A stretch of 64,000 nt of DNA, from positions 218,283 to 282,282 of the forward strand of contig JAKNDB010000099.1 in NCBI GenBank assembly GCA_024305405.1, given 5' to 3'. Both the position numbers and the translations under genes were made by a program. Position 1 is the first letter of the stretch, and each line of letters starts with the position of its first letter. Of the stretch, positions 1 through 12,209 are shown in pieces. The DNA comes from Dirofilaria immitis. Its lineage: Eukaryota > Nematoda > Chromadorea > Rhabditida > Onchocercidae. Under the pieces are notes generated by a model. That model worked only from the letters and a program-made list of their open reading frames with translations. It was not told the DNA's origin and did not search any database.

Positions 1-1299
1 TTTGATACTTTGCCAAAGGAGTAAAGAATGTTTCGATATGAAAGATTGGCGAAATAAACTTTAAACTCGATATTATAAAAAGTTGTTAATGACCTTTACT
101 CTATAAAATATTTCATAACATAAATATGTTGAAAATAATCAAGGTATTTGTGTTATTAAATATTTCGATATGATTCAAGTGATTTTGCAATGTAAAATTA
201 GTTTATGATTTTCTGCAAAACTTCGTCTCTCTAAATATCATTCTTATAATTATGTGAAGGATGCTGTTTAATGTATTATAACCAACTAGATTTTTGATCT
301 ATCATCCTTTAGACATAATAGCCAAAGAAATCTGGACATGTCGTTTTTTAGATCATAGAGTATTGCTGATGGAATGAAAGGGATCTTTTCGTTGAGATTT
401 GATCTTCGGGTTATTCATTCGCTTATTACTCTTTTCTCGATTACTCGACAAGCGGTTCTTCCAATCTCAATATCATCGATTTCATATAACTTTTTACTTA
501 TAAAACATTTATCCATTATTATATTTCTACTATGTTTTTGTATCATAGTTGTAGCGAATAGAAGTTATCATAACAAATCTCGTTATTTAATAAATCTCTA
601 TCCTCAACTTGGACGCCTTCTAAAAAGAAATAATATTTCGACTTCTTACATAAATAGTGCGAAACTATCTTGCATTTGTGAAATGTTGAAATACATAGTT
701 TTGTGTTTTATTCTGTTTTGCGTTTGAATACTCACTTTCAAATTAAAGTCGCAATGAACTTTGACATTTCCTTATCATTTTTGCAAATATTCAACATAGC
801 AATTTGACACACATACACACAGAAAAAAATAAATTGTGAAGCATTTTGTTTTAAACTACTTTAAAAGAATTACGTTAAAAGCAGTTCAATCATTTTTGCT
901 CGGTTTTAATTATCAATTCTATCCAACTTTAATCACAGATATATAAGAGCATTAGATTATTGTATGTGCATAAGAATTTTTATTGTAGTAACTGTTTGAG
1001 AAATAAATTCTAAGAATTTTTATTGTAGTAACTGTTTGAGAAATAAATGCTATCATAATTTAAAGGAATATGTATCGAACAATTTTATCTGAAATAATTT
1101 GAGAGATCAGAAAATCATCATACTAAATATAGACACTAAGAACGAAAGGTATAACATTTCGTAATTGCATTACACGATAATATTCATTGCTAAATTATAA
1201 ATAATATAACTGAAAATCCAATTTCATGTTCATATTTAAATAGCATATGATAATAATTATATTTATATTTCCTTGCAAATTGACTTTCCAGAAATGCTA
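1..1299 (+). repeat. Long direct repeat, copy 1 (cut by window start)
   Basis: This stretch reappears almost unchanged at 10937-12209. The two copies differ by a few substitutions, by single-base length changes in T and A runs (for example in the runs near 299, 386 and 825), and by one unit of a 40-bp tandem duplication: copy 1 has two units (about 971-1050), copy 2 has one plus a few bases. The left end lies outside the window. The right end is sharp: the copies part after the shared GAAATGCTA. No terminal repeats or transposase are visible, so this may be a segmental duplication or a non-coding mobile unit. The only open frame is the hydrophobic one at 374-727. Confidence 0.9.
374..727 (+). 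CDS. Hydrophobic open frame inside the direct repeat (doubtful gene)
   Basis: An open frame of 117 codons whose translation is rich in Ile, Leu, Phe and Ser, with one membrane-like stretch near residues 44-62. The twin frame in the second repeat copy (11330-11665, 111 codons) is identical from the shared Met-Arg-Phe onward; an extra T in a T-run there moves the first usable ATG. Persistence of the frame in both copies proves little because they are nearly identical throughout. I see no family resemblance, no clear splice context and no clear codon bias. It is more likely chance than gene. Confidence 0.15.
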   Translation: MKGIFSLRFDLRVIHSLITLFSITRQAVLPISISSISYNFLLIKHLSIIIFLLCFCIIVVANRSYHNKSRYLINLYPQLGRLLKRNNISTSYINSAKLSCICEMLKYIVLCFILFCV

Positions 1300-1672
1300 G
1301 AATGGAATGAATGATTACCAACGAAATGATAATAAATTTTAATGCCACATTTCTCAAGTAATGTCACATATTTTCCCAAAATATCTCAGTTAGAAGTAGT
1401 CATTGAAATAAAATAATAAAGAGAAGTTTCAGAGCTTTGATTTGAAATTATATATTTATAAATCAAAAAGTTCTTAAAATTTCAAATAGAAAATTAGGAA
1501 GCAATTTCAATGGTCTTCAGCTGATTCAAAATGATATTATTGGTCATCGGCTCGGTATGTTTTATAACTGGTTAAAATGGTCTAATTCTTAATTTGAAAA
1601 TAAGAAAAGAAAGAAATATTTAGTAAGAATGTGACAATTATATAAATTTCTCTTCCATATAGGCTATTAAAT
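1300..1672. other. Gap between repeat and wdr-23-like gene
   Basis: AT-rich sequence between the repeat end and the stop codon of the minus-strand WD40 gene. It should hold that gene's 3' UTR. I see no reading frame or repeat in it. Confidence 0.5.
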
Positions 1673-4600
1673 TCAGCAGGTCGATTCTCCTTCTTTGTGA
1701 TAATATGAAATTATCGCACCAGACAACTAAAACATGTAAAAATTTTCATTCAATTGAAATTTAGAAATTTTCATTATTTCTTCGATAATTTCAAATTTTT
1801 TATCAAATCGTTGAATATGAGTAAATATATTGCTGATAAATCTGAAAACTAATCATTATGATATATTGAAGTATTGATTAATCTTACTGTTGCGCAAGTT
1901 ATTTCGGAATTTTCTGGATGCCAACTAGAGTTATATATTAAAGTTCCCTGCTGATGAAAATTTCGCTCCTCACCGGTGGCAATATCAAGTACTGCAAAAT
2001 GTACAGAAATTCTTAATTTATTAGTAAAATGAAAATTTTACATTAATTATTATCATCAATAATATGCTTAAAACCTACCATGAAGATACCCAACTGATGT
2101 AGTAAAATATATATAACGATTCCCAGTTATCTGTGGTGAAAATTTGGCCCGAAAGAAATATTCTTCTGTTTCACTTGGCCTTGTTCCTATTAATAACGTA
2201 TAATATAATTAATACGAATGTATCCAACTAAATTAAGAAATAATTTCTCCTTTTTTTTATTACTGGAAGTTTTATACGAATAAAATAAATTGAGGTGACA
2301 CGACCTATTGATAAATTTGACATCTCGTCCTGCAGATTTTGTTGTCGATAGATTTCGAATGGCCGATTCTAAAAATATCTAGATGCCAAAACAGCAATAA
2401 ACTACATGTAAATCAATTTTTATGGAGTAAATCACATAATATTTATTTAGAAAATTCGTTGAAATTAATCGGCATTACTGAAATGTGAATAACTTGGATC
2501 CTTTAGAAAGACAACAACAGGTTATCGTATTCATAGATTAGTTACATTCAGTTCATTTATAATCTCTATATTACGACAAGAAAAGTTTTCTTTCTAATTA
2601 ATAAATGTCGAATTAGATTTAATAAAGTTCAGCAAAGCACCTCCAGAAATCGTAAATCCCAAATGTCTATTCTAGTACCACAAGCGGAAGTTGTAACAAT
2701 ATACCTATCTTGACTATCGCTATCAAAATGTGCAATATCATATGAAGGAGTAGCAGATAATTGAACAGGGTAGTTATTTCTAGCAGAACGATTATCCCAT
2801 ACCTAAATGTAATGATTTAAGTATGTCAACTATATGATATTGAGCAATCATTAGAAAATTGGAAAATTCACAAATTTTGTTTATTTCAAAGATCATAATC
2901 ACATAATTCTTGATATTTTATTCATGAATAATCTTCTTGTTTTGTATCATCACATATGGAAATATGCAAAATTCCATGCTACCCTTTTTCTTTTGTAATC
3001 CAACATGCAAAAGTTTTTTGGCTTTCGATTTTTAGTCTTAGAAGTTGTATATATCGTCATTTCTTTATTATTAAATGAGTGAAAATAATGATTCCGAAAA
3101 ATATTGTATTTAACCTCTGATTTATATATTATCATTTATATGAAAAACACATATCACGTTCATATTGCATTTTGCATAATTTTGTCATATTTAAAAAGTT
3201 AACAATTGAAAATAATGAACTTTATTAACCTTCCATAAACCATCAGAAGCTGAAGTGTAAAAATATTAGGACTAGCTTTAGCAGTGCTAACTGCCAAAAT
3301 ATCTGTTTGATGAGCATGAAACTGAAATTAGGCACTTTTACACTTAAAACCATCGTACTTTAATCTATTCAAAAATTTTCCATTACTAATTCTAAAATTA
3401 AATTATTAACATTATGATTCGTTCAATCAAATTGGTTTTTTTCTCAAAAATACGTTTGAAGTTTTTGAACATTTTCAAGCAAAGCTATGAAAGCAAACTA
3501 AGATTTAATCCATTGAAAATTTTGAATCAACAAAAATACATACAGAAAACCGATGATGCCTTGCAATGTCAACACGGATGACACCTAACTGACCGCCCGA
3601 TTCAACAACCAAAAGATATTTGTCATCCATATTGAAGCTTACATTTGAACATACATTCCTAAAATTATCTGATTCTATTTAGCAGTAAAAAGCAAAGTTT
3701 AGAAAAGAGACAAATAATTCTATTTAATTTAGATCAAAAGTTTCAATTAATACACTTCGAGAAGAAATAGTAAAATAATTTACCAACTAAGAGCATTTCG
3801 CTGTAGTAAATGAAATAAATTCCAACGCATTGGTTGATCAATTCGATCAATATGAAAGTAGTAAACTATAATGATAAATTATTATCAATATTACTAATAA
3901 AATTTTTTACTTAATCTCATTCTATTCTTGTAAATGTAGTGTTATCCTTTCGAAAATTACAATTTAATTGATTATGCTGAAAATAAAAATTGAAACTGAT
4001 ATAGGATAAGATAAATGAAAGGAGAGAAAAAGATACGATTTGCGTCAAGTGTTGTATAAGCAAGATAGTCACCCCTTGTATTACGTGTAATATCAGTAAT
4101 AATATGATATTCACTTGGAACATTATGGCTACTTAGCAATTTATAATGTGGCGGTTTCTGACGAATATGAAACCTTAAGGTGTTGTCTGAAAGAATTTTC
4201 CAATTATTTGTTTGAAGCAGAAAAATCGAAGCAAAATATGATTAAATAGACTGAAAACTATAAATGAAATAATCAACTAAGTGTTGGTCAAAGTTCAACA
4301 ATACATCGATTGACACATTTAATAAAGCGAACAACAAGTAGTATTTTTTCTAAAAGTTTTTTTCGTTATTTCAAAGTTTCGCACCTTTCCTACAGGCATT
4401 GATACTTCACTTTTTCGACTGACGACTTTTGTGCATTTTTTCATGTGAGAGGAAATTTTTATCGCATCAAATAGATATTACGTAAAATAATAAATTTTAT
4501 TTATCTCATTTCACGCAAAAGGCTTCGACTAATATTTTAAAAATATTGGATAAGATTTTTACATAATCAACTAACCATATAAATAAAGGTCAATTAATTG

Positions 4601-5091
4601 ACCAAATTTTACCTTGACTTAAAGTGACTAATTTCTCATCTGGCAAATGTAGACAACGCAATAATGCATAAGAAGTTATTCGTGTTGTCTCTTCGCGATT
4701 TGGGAAAAATCTAACAATGGAAATGAGAAAATTTAAATGAATTAAAAATAAGAAAGTTTCATATATAAATTTATTTAGAAATGATGAAATATTGTTGCAT
4801 ATAATTGATAGCAATTCTTTTTTACCGTATATTTCCATCTATTTAATAAAAAAAAGGAAATAAGATTATCTTCTTTTCATTTGGAAAGAAATAGAAGAGA
4901 AATTCAAAACCTATTTGTTAAATTAGCTTTTAAAGCTGGTGTGAAAATACTACATCCGTTTGACACAAATGATCGATAGTGACCTGGTTGTTTTCTATAT
5001 TTTCCTAGTTCACGGCTTCTCACCATTCTTCAATTTGCATCTTTGCTAAAGATGCACCTGATTCAACTGTTATCCATTTCTTCAAATCCAT
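1673..5091 (-). CDS. WD40 protein resembling DCAF11/WDR-23 (CUL4-DDB1 substrate receptor family)
   Basis: Eleven exons on the minus strand: 4911-5091, 4613-4710, 4037-4186, 3784-3865, 3544-3658, 3230-3321, 2641-2802, 2305-2368, 2079-2186, 1888-1991 and 1673-1726. All introns are GT-AG and phases agree; about 403 residues. The start is the ATG three bases after TTATTTTTAG, a likely spliced-leader acceptor. The repeat layout follows DCAF11: FFPN near residue 62, ASDGLWKVWD, then RYIVTTSACGTRIDIWDLR, and a terminal block with FSP, GNRYIY, DIATGEE and SWHP. WDR-23 in C. elegans targets the stress regulator SKN-1 for CUL4-DDB1 ubiquitination; a like role here is inferred. The final blade lacks the usual SSWDG, so it may be a divergent paralogue. 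Two one-base gaps must be bridged (TT at 5026-5027; A5 at 3259-3263); otherwise exon 6 shifts frame and a stop follows. Confidence 0.75.
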
Positions 5092-6169
5092 ATTCTAAAA
5101 ATAACATGAAGCATTTTTAGAAATTTAAATTTAAAGAAACCATTAGCATATCACAGATTCAGAGAATAAGCATCCCATTAGAATAAATTTTCAAAATAAT
5201 ATTCCTTTTTTGATAAAAATAAGCAAAAATATGGAATTAAACGATTGCAAATCGAATCAATAATTAATTAATCACGGGGATCAATTGTATGAGATAATTA
5301 TTAAAAAATGTTGATTGCTTAGAAGGAAAGATGAAACAAAACATTTCGATAATATTTAAATCTCCAATGAAAATTTCTTTATAAAATTGATTTCTAATGA
5401 AGAAAACATTATTTGATGACATTGGAAAATTGTTTTGACTTCATTTGGAATCAAGTCTGATCGCATTTACGCTATTAAGAATGCAAATGACAAAAATTGA
5501 TGAGAAGATTCCAAATGTTTAGAGAAACATTTGGAAAGTATATTAAAAATACTTTGACACATTTAAAAATTTTAACTTTCTTTTGTAACAAAAATTTTTA
5601 TCAGTATCGATGGAATAAAGGAAAAGTAGATGATTTCGATTAATACTTCTGTTTATTTTCTATCAGTTTTCAAGGACTTTTTGCTCCCATATTTTCTGTT
5701 CCTTCTGAAATCTAACTTTTTGCAGGAACAAATTTTAATTACTCTCAAATTTTTAATTAATAAATTTCACTTATTTCTAGTAATAATTGAATTAATTAAA
5801 CAAAATATATCTCAAATTTTCAATCATTATTATAGTTGTTATATGTAAAAATCAATAAAATTACTTATGCATAAGGATAGAGTTCTAGATATTTCTAGAA
5901 AATATCAATATTCATAAATTAAACTAATAAAAGTTGATATTATCAATTATTTTAGGAGAAAGATGCCATCTACAATGGCAAAAGCCGAATAATTTAAATG
6001 TATCATCACTGAATAATCAGACAAAGAACAAATTCAGACTACCAGTACTTCTTACAATTATAATAACTAAAGATTAATTATGATCTTGGTCAATAAGATT
6101 ACTTATTTACTTATTAACTACGGATTTATCAATCTCTCGCGCTTTATTATGATCAGTTATATTTTGGCG
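5092..6169. other. Region upstream of the wdr-23-like gene
   Basis: About 1.1 kb of AT-rich sequence that should hold the 5' control region of the minus-strand WD40 gene. The open frame at 5630-5848 is low-complexity Phe/Leu/Ile coding and has no support. I see no RNA gene or strong repeat. Confidence 0.4.
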
Positions 6170-6335
6170 GTATTCTTAGAGGCAAAAATTTCTATGAAAC
6201 AATGATTTCTTGCGGATAGCTAATGGAATTCAAATTTTATGTTATTTTCTTATATTCTTATCATCGTGATAATTTTTTTACTGTCATAAAATTAACTTAT
6301 CAAATACAATATCATCATTGAAATCAAAAAGTAAT
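6170..6335 (+). pseudogene. Decayed partial copy of the adjacent single-pass membrane gene
   Basis: This stretch matches the part of exon 1 at about 6830-6980 that encodes the residues around the membrane span. Shared blocks include GAAAC.ATGA.TT.TT.CGGAT followed by GCTAATG, and a long match beginning AAATTAACTTATCAAATACA. In the copy, deletions and stops remove the frame (TAG replaces the Trp/Met region, and the middle of the span is lost). It sits about 600 bp upstream on the same strand, so it looks like the remains of a tandem duplication. Confidence 0.6.
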
Positions 6336-6745
6336 ATTAAGTTTAAATTAAAATACTTTTATTTTTATAATCATTTTTTCATTAGAGATCAATTCTGTAA
6401 GAAATTTGCATAAAATTTCACAATAATTATTGATAAAAAAGAAGCAAAAGATGAACATGATTCTTTGACAACTTCAGGATATTTATCATCTATCGGTTGC
6501 ATTTGAAGTGCTCCGAAAGGTATTATTCAATTTATACGACTTTTACTGAATGGCAGGTTTTGCTGCAAGTTGAAAGTATGCTAAGTTTTGTAAGGATATT
6601 TACAGATAAATCATAATAGTGATTTTTTCAAATTGCTGCTAGTTGTTAAAGCTAATTTTTAATCAAGTTGTCAAAAATCGAAACTGATTTATTTATCGTC
6701 GAAAATGTTCATTAAAGCATATTAGGAATAAAGGCAATCAGAGAA

Positions 6746-8215
6746 ATGAAGATATCTGATGAACATGTCAATATTGATGGATTTGATGATCAAATTAATT
6801 CTCAACAATTATTAAATCAGAAGGAAAAATTTTTGCGAAACTATGACTTGTTACGGATGGCTAATGATAATCCAATGTTGCGTGCTTCTCTATTATTGCT
6901 AACCGTTGTGATGATTATTTTTACTATCACTAAAATCTGTAAATTAACTTATCAAATACAATATCGTTGTCATCGAAAACACAAGGTATCATGCATTAAT
7001 TTGAAGACATCTTTATTATTGCAATCATTTTAAAGAATGTATCACTTCGAAATATATATTATTTAGTCCATTATTATATTTAACAAAATTTAATATAAAT
7101 AAATTGGTGAATTGAGAAAGAAGAAACTAGAAGTTTATTAATGAAGAAATCTTCTCATTCATTTGTACTCGTCATATGATTTAATTGTCTTTTTGATGAT
7201 GAGTGATTGTCTTTTGATGATGATGATTGACTTTTTGTCACTAGTCCTTTTATTAAATTAAAATTTAATCAGAGAGAAGATTCTTCCATTAATTCGGATA
7301 AAATCTTCAAATAGGCCTATTATCAAAATATCCTTGAAAATTTTTCATTGATTCAATACATTAATTTGACAAATTAATTCATTCATCGATTAATGCAATT
7401 CATAATTCAACAAATATCGGTTTAAATATATTCAACAGCTTAAATTGGTTTTATACAAATGGTATAATCTTTTAAATTATGCAAAATGTTCGATATGATA
7501 TGATAAGAATTATTATTATTGTAGGCAAGCAAATTTTTTGATGAAATTCCTCAAGTATCGGTTCATACGCATTCAACAGATTATCCATTTTTTGCTAATA
7601 AAAAAGGAATCAAAAAAGCATAAATTAGCTCGAATTTCTCGCACATGGTAAAACATTCATCTATTTGTAGAATTTATTTTTATTTGGTTTTAACTTGATT
7701 AGATTTGATCAAATTTATTCTCTTTTATAACGATAGTAGAGTTTGCCGATTATTTGATCATTATCCATTTATTGAGCGGTTATCTAATTTCTCTTCGATG
7801 ATTAGATAGATCATAAACCTTATTATTTACTAATTTCTTCAATACATAGGAAAGCAAAATCAAACTTGAGTTCAAATTCCTTACCCAGTAAGGAAACGAA
7901 AACTAATATATCGCTAACGACTGAATCGGATTCGAAGCAAACAAAGTCAGAAAAGGTTATGCCAAGTGTCTAACCTGATTATTTCAATGATAAATTTCAT
8001 ATAAATATTTGAAGATTATTTATTAGTACTTCTCAGTCTTGAGTTAAAATAACTTCGCCTTCCATTCTAAAAAATACACTAAGGATTATATCGTTTAACA
8101 AATAAAAATACAGTCCGATTATATAACAAATTACATAAAGAAATTTTTACTTCAGATATATCCAATGTTGAAATCAAATTTGGAAGCATCAAAAAGCACT
8201 GAATTAAAAGATTAG
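6746..8215 (+). CDS. Small single-pass membrane protein, unrecognised, four exons
   Basis: Exons 6746-6985, 7525-7647, 7850-7955 and 8156-8215 join with GT-AG introns to give about 175 residues. The start is the ATG after CAATCAGAGAA, a possible trans-splice acceptor. Residues 1-45 are polar and acidic. A hydrophobic span follows (about residues 47-66, LLLLTVVMIIFTI), then a basic stretch (YRCHRKHK) and a Ser/Thr/Lys-rich tail ending ASKSTELKD. With no signal peptide and basic residues after the span, a type II or tail-in orientation is possible. Joining exon 2 to exon 3 in frame requires the A6 run at 7612-7617 to be A5; read literally, exon 2 ends at a TAA at 7621. A simpler model is two exons ending there (112 residues). 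I recognise no family. A decayed copy lies just upstream. Confidence 0.5.
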
Positions 8216-10030
8216 GTCAATCTCAACATTAATATCTTATACTGCTTATCTGATCCTATTTCAAATTTGTCTCAACTCAAAGTTCAAATTCATTCTCTTT
8301 AATGCGAATTAATTCGCTGCTATTTATGTTCTATGATTCGAAAGTTTAGATCCATAGCTTTTTAATTGAAACCCAGTTGGTACCAATTTATTCTGGAGAG
8401 CATAATACTCAATAATAACAATGACAGTAAATGAAATATGCATAATGTTGTTTATTTATTCATTGTCTGATAAAAGCATTTATTTTAATCTGCTATTCTT
8501 TGCTTCAGAAACGAACTGTATTTAATTAACTAATATATCATATGAAATAAATTTAAATGATTTCAAGTTCAAACTAATCGAATCATAGCGGAGAGAAATC
8601 AGTAACTGAAACTAAAGTTTAGCAACAAATTTCTGGAAAACGTTCATTAGAATTAGCTAATTTAATGTGCAATATTCATTGAGTGGGACTTTTTCTTATG
8701 AAGAAGTGAAAACGTTAGATACAGTATCTAAAAGAATATTGCTGGAGAAACCGTTCACGGTTCGTGGAAGAAAGTGGAAGTTTCCGTTCGCCATCCACCA
8801 TAAAGTTCCTAGCGTGAATGACTGTTATGATTATAATTGTATCCAGTAATGAGTGAATACTGAAAAAATCATTATCGAGACAGAAAGACGAATAATTCCT
8901 GACGAATAGTCGATCACTAAGTTGGCCATGGCAGATTCTTTTGATCATCCGTTCACGAAGAATCAAGGTAGCGAAAATGATATCTGGAACGAATAACGAA
9001 CTCTTTGATAATGCAGATAATTAAACAGCTTTTTTGTTTTATAAGCATGGCTATCCGATGGGGAAATATTTTAAACATTAAAAACAAACCTTATTATAAT
9101 ACTGGAAATATTTACTTGTGAATTATTATTTCATAATATTTTATTAATGGAGATAAAATTATATGAATGATTTATTATATTAGACATCATAACATTTGTT
9201 TATTTTAGATAATGAGTCTTGTAAAATATAAAATATTTTGGTTATTCTGACATTCATTAACAAAACTTTTAATTAGTCGTTTCAGTTCAAATGATAGTAG
9301 CAAAACATTTTATCAACTTTATTTTATTTCCATACATATATTACAATACTTCATTTTTGCTCTTTTAAAGCAAAATTCATAATCATTTAATTACACAAAT
9401 GATATCCATTCATTCCAAATAAAATGAATCATTTCTTTTGGAATCGAAGTTCGTTGTTTCAAAATCCATTATCCAATCGAATAAATCTCAAAAGTTTCAT
9501 TAACAATTAGATTTATTTAAAAAGAAAATAGGAAAATTCAGTGTAATTTAAAAAAAAAAAGTATAGTAAAGAATAATAGCAATTATTAGCAAAGAAGATC
9601 CAAAAATTTTGTTCACAGAAAAACGATATAATTGGAAAAGATCATGTGGATAAAAGGTGATTATGTAACTCAAATGAAAATAGCTTTATAAATTTGAAAC
9701 TAATAAAATTATATAATAAATTATAAAGATTAATAATCTTTATTTATTCCATTATTATTTATTTATTTGGCAAAAGACTTTTTAATCTTTTTTACTTATA
9801 AATTTACAAGCATTATGATTTCTAATGTAACAATTTCTCGTCTTTATGAATTAAGAAAAACGATTATATGATTTGAGCTTTATTATGGATTTTTTTAAAT
9901 GACTTCCAGAAAGGAATAAACTAACAAACGCCATATTTTCATTCTTTTTCTCTTTTCTGAAGAAAGCTATATCAAAAAAAAAAATGCTAGAGACCAGGGG
10001 ATTAATCTATCAATAATCTAATTCAGGAAG
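8216..10030. other. Intergenic stretch without supported genes
   Basis: About 1.8 kb. Two overlapping opposite open frames (8667-8849 + and 8715-8966 -) sit in a slightly less AT-rich patch. Neither shows a family motif or splice structure, so I leave them out as genes. The rest is AT-rich with short A or T runs. Confidence 0.4.
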
Positions 10031-10039
10031 GTTATATTG

Positions 10040-10880
10040 ATCAATCACCATCGTCGATAATGAACAAGTTGATAACCATAAGAAAACAGAAAAAAACATG
10101 GAATCGACAGAACTTTGTCAATATAATTACCAATTAACGTTTATTGTTTCGTTGTAAATTATCCATTGGCCACTCTTGCGATGTTTCAGTATCGAATGAT
10201 CACTTTTTTAAGGATTCCAAATAATCTCTTATTATGATTTTTTAAGCCACTTTTAATGTTAAGATATACTTCATTATTCAATTGAGTGGCAGACAACAGT
10301 GTTCTCGAAGTCTGACCTATTCCTTTCTAAATATGACAAATTATTGTTATTCAATTATTCCAAATGTATTTATGTTGAAAGAGAATTTTGAATGGACGGA
10401 CAAAAACTTTTTGTCAACCAAATTGCTGGTATTCATTTGAACAATGAAAAAATCATTAAGTGGATATAAAATGGACCGTGGTAATTAATTCAGAAATAAT
10501 TCTTAGGTTGTAGACGTTAGAGTTCGAATAATTTTCAACTGTCGCTTTTGAAAAACGACTATCAAAAATGAAGGGGCGAATAGCCGTCTTGAAACTGGGA
10601 TTCAGCAAACCGGCTAATGACAGTAAACCGGGTAATGATGATAGTAAAGACCGAATAATGACATCAAAAGCCGGATAATAACGTCAAAAACCGGATAATG
10701 ACAGTAAAAACCGGATAGTTATCACATCCTTCTGCATCCTATTGTATTATCATAGATGCCAATAATAGACAGATTGACAGCCATAAAAAACTGCAGAATG
10801 AAACACATATCAATGCTAAAGCTTTGCCAGTATAATTATCAATAATTGTTGACCATATTATTGTGTTTATGCAAATTATC
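10040..10880 (+). repeat. Diverged direct repeat pair (10040-10165 and 10745-10880)
   Basis: The two segments share order and spacing of many short blocks: ATAACCATAAGAAAACAG against ACAGCCATAAAAAACTGC, then TTTGTCAATATAATTACCAA against TTTGCCAGTATAATTATCAA, then GTAAATTATCCATTGG against GCAAATTATCCACTG. Identity is moderate, so this is an old repeat. It lies directly before the second copy of the 1.3 kb repeat and may belong to the same dispersed family. Confidence 0.55.
10605..10719 (+). repeat. Minisatellite, about six units of 18-21 bp
   Basis: Units of the form AACCGGATAATGACAGTAAA follow one another with small changes: CCGGCTAATGACAGTA, CCGGGTAATGATGATAGTA, CCGAATAATGACATCA, CCGGATAATAACGTCA, CCGGATAATGACAGTA, CCGGATAG. 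A single related unit (AACCGGATAAT) occurs at about 12411, after repeat copy 2. Confidence 0.8.
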
Positions 10881-10936
10881 CACTGATATTGAATGAATGT
10901 TTTAAAAGGCTATAACGCAGCAAATATTAACAGTGT

Positions 10937-12209
10937 TTTGATACTTTGCCAAAGGAGTAAAGAATGTTTCGATATGAAAGATTGGCGAAATAAACTTTAA
11001 ACTCGATATTATAAAAAGTTGTTAATGACCTTTACTCTATAAAATATTTCATAACATAAATATGTTGAAAATAATCAAGGTATTTGTGTTATTAAATATT
11101 TCGATATGATTCAAGTGATTTTGCAATGTAAAATTAGTTTATGATTTTCTGCAAAACTTCGTCTCTCTAAATATCATTCTTATAATTATGTGAAGGATGC
11201 TGTTTAATGTATTATAACCAATTAGATTTTTTGATCTATCATCCTTTAGACATAATAGCCAAAGAAATCTGGACATGTCGTTTTTTAGATCATAGAGTAT
11301 TGCTGATGGAATGAAAGGGATCTTTTTCGTTGAGATTTGATCTTCGGGTTATTCATTCGCTTATTACTCTTTTCTCGATTACTCGACAAGCGGTTCTTCC
11401 AATCTCAATATCATCGATTTCATATAACTTTTTACTTATAAAACATTTATCCATTATTATATTTCTACTATGTTTTTGTATCATAGTTGTAGCGAATAGA
11501 AGTTATCATAACAAATCTCGTTATTTAATAAATCTCTATCCTCAACTTGGACGCCTTCTAAAAAGAAATAATATTTCGACTTCTTACATAAATAGTGCGA
11601 AACTATCTTGCATTTGTGAAATGTTGAAATACATAGTTTTGTGTTTTATTCTGTTTTGCGTTTGAATACTCACTTTCAAATTAAAGTCGCAATGAACTTT
11701 GACATTTCCTTATCATTTTTGCAAATATTCAACATAGCAATTTGACACACATACACACAGAAAAAAAATAAATTGTGAAGCATTTTGTTTTAAACTACTT
11801 TAAAAGAATTACGTTAAAAGCAGTTCAATCATTTTTGCTCGGTTTTAATTATCAATTCTATCCAACTTTTAATCACAGATATATAAGAGCATTAGATTAT
11901 TGTATGTGCATAAGAATTTTTATTGTAGTAACTGTTTGAGAAATAAATTCTAAGAATTTTTATCATAATTTAAAGGAATATGTATCGAACAATTTTATCT
12001 GAAATAATTTGAGAGATCAGAAAATCATCATACTAAATATAGACACTAAGAACAAAAGGTATAACATTTCGTAATTGCATTACACGATAATATTCATTGC
12101 TAAATTATAAATAATATAACTGAAAATCCAATTTCATGTTCATATTTAAATAGCATATGATAATAATTATATTTATATTTCTTTGCAAATTAACTTTACA
12201 GAAATGCTA
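10937..12209 (+). repeat. Long direct repeat, copy 2
   Basis: This is the second copy of the segment at 1-1299, in the same orientation and nearly identical. Its left junction (TTTGATACTTTGCC at 10937) is visible here, unlike that of copy 1. It lost about 40 bp of the internal tandem duplication near 11950. The twin hydrophobic open frame lies at 11330-11665. The two copies bracket 9.6 kb with two genes, so recombination between them could delete or amplify that block. Confidence 0.9.

Noticed and set aside
8667..8966. Overlapping open frames on both strands (60 and 83 codons)
   Set aside because: No motif, no plausible splice partners, and the frames are mutual shadows in a patch of slightly lower AT content.
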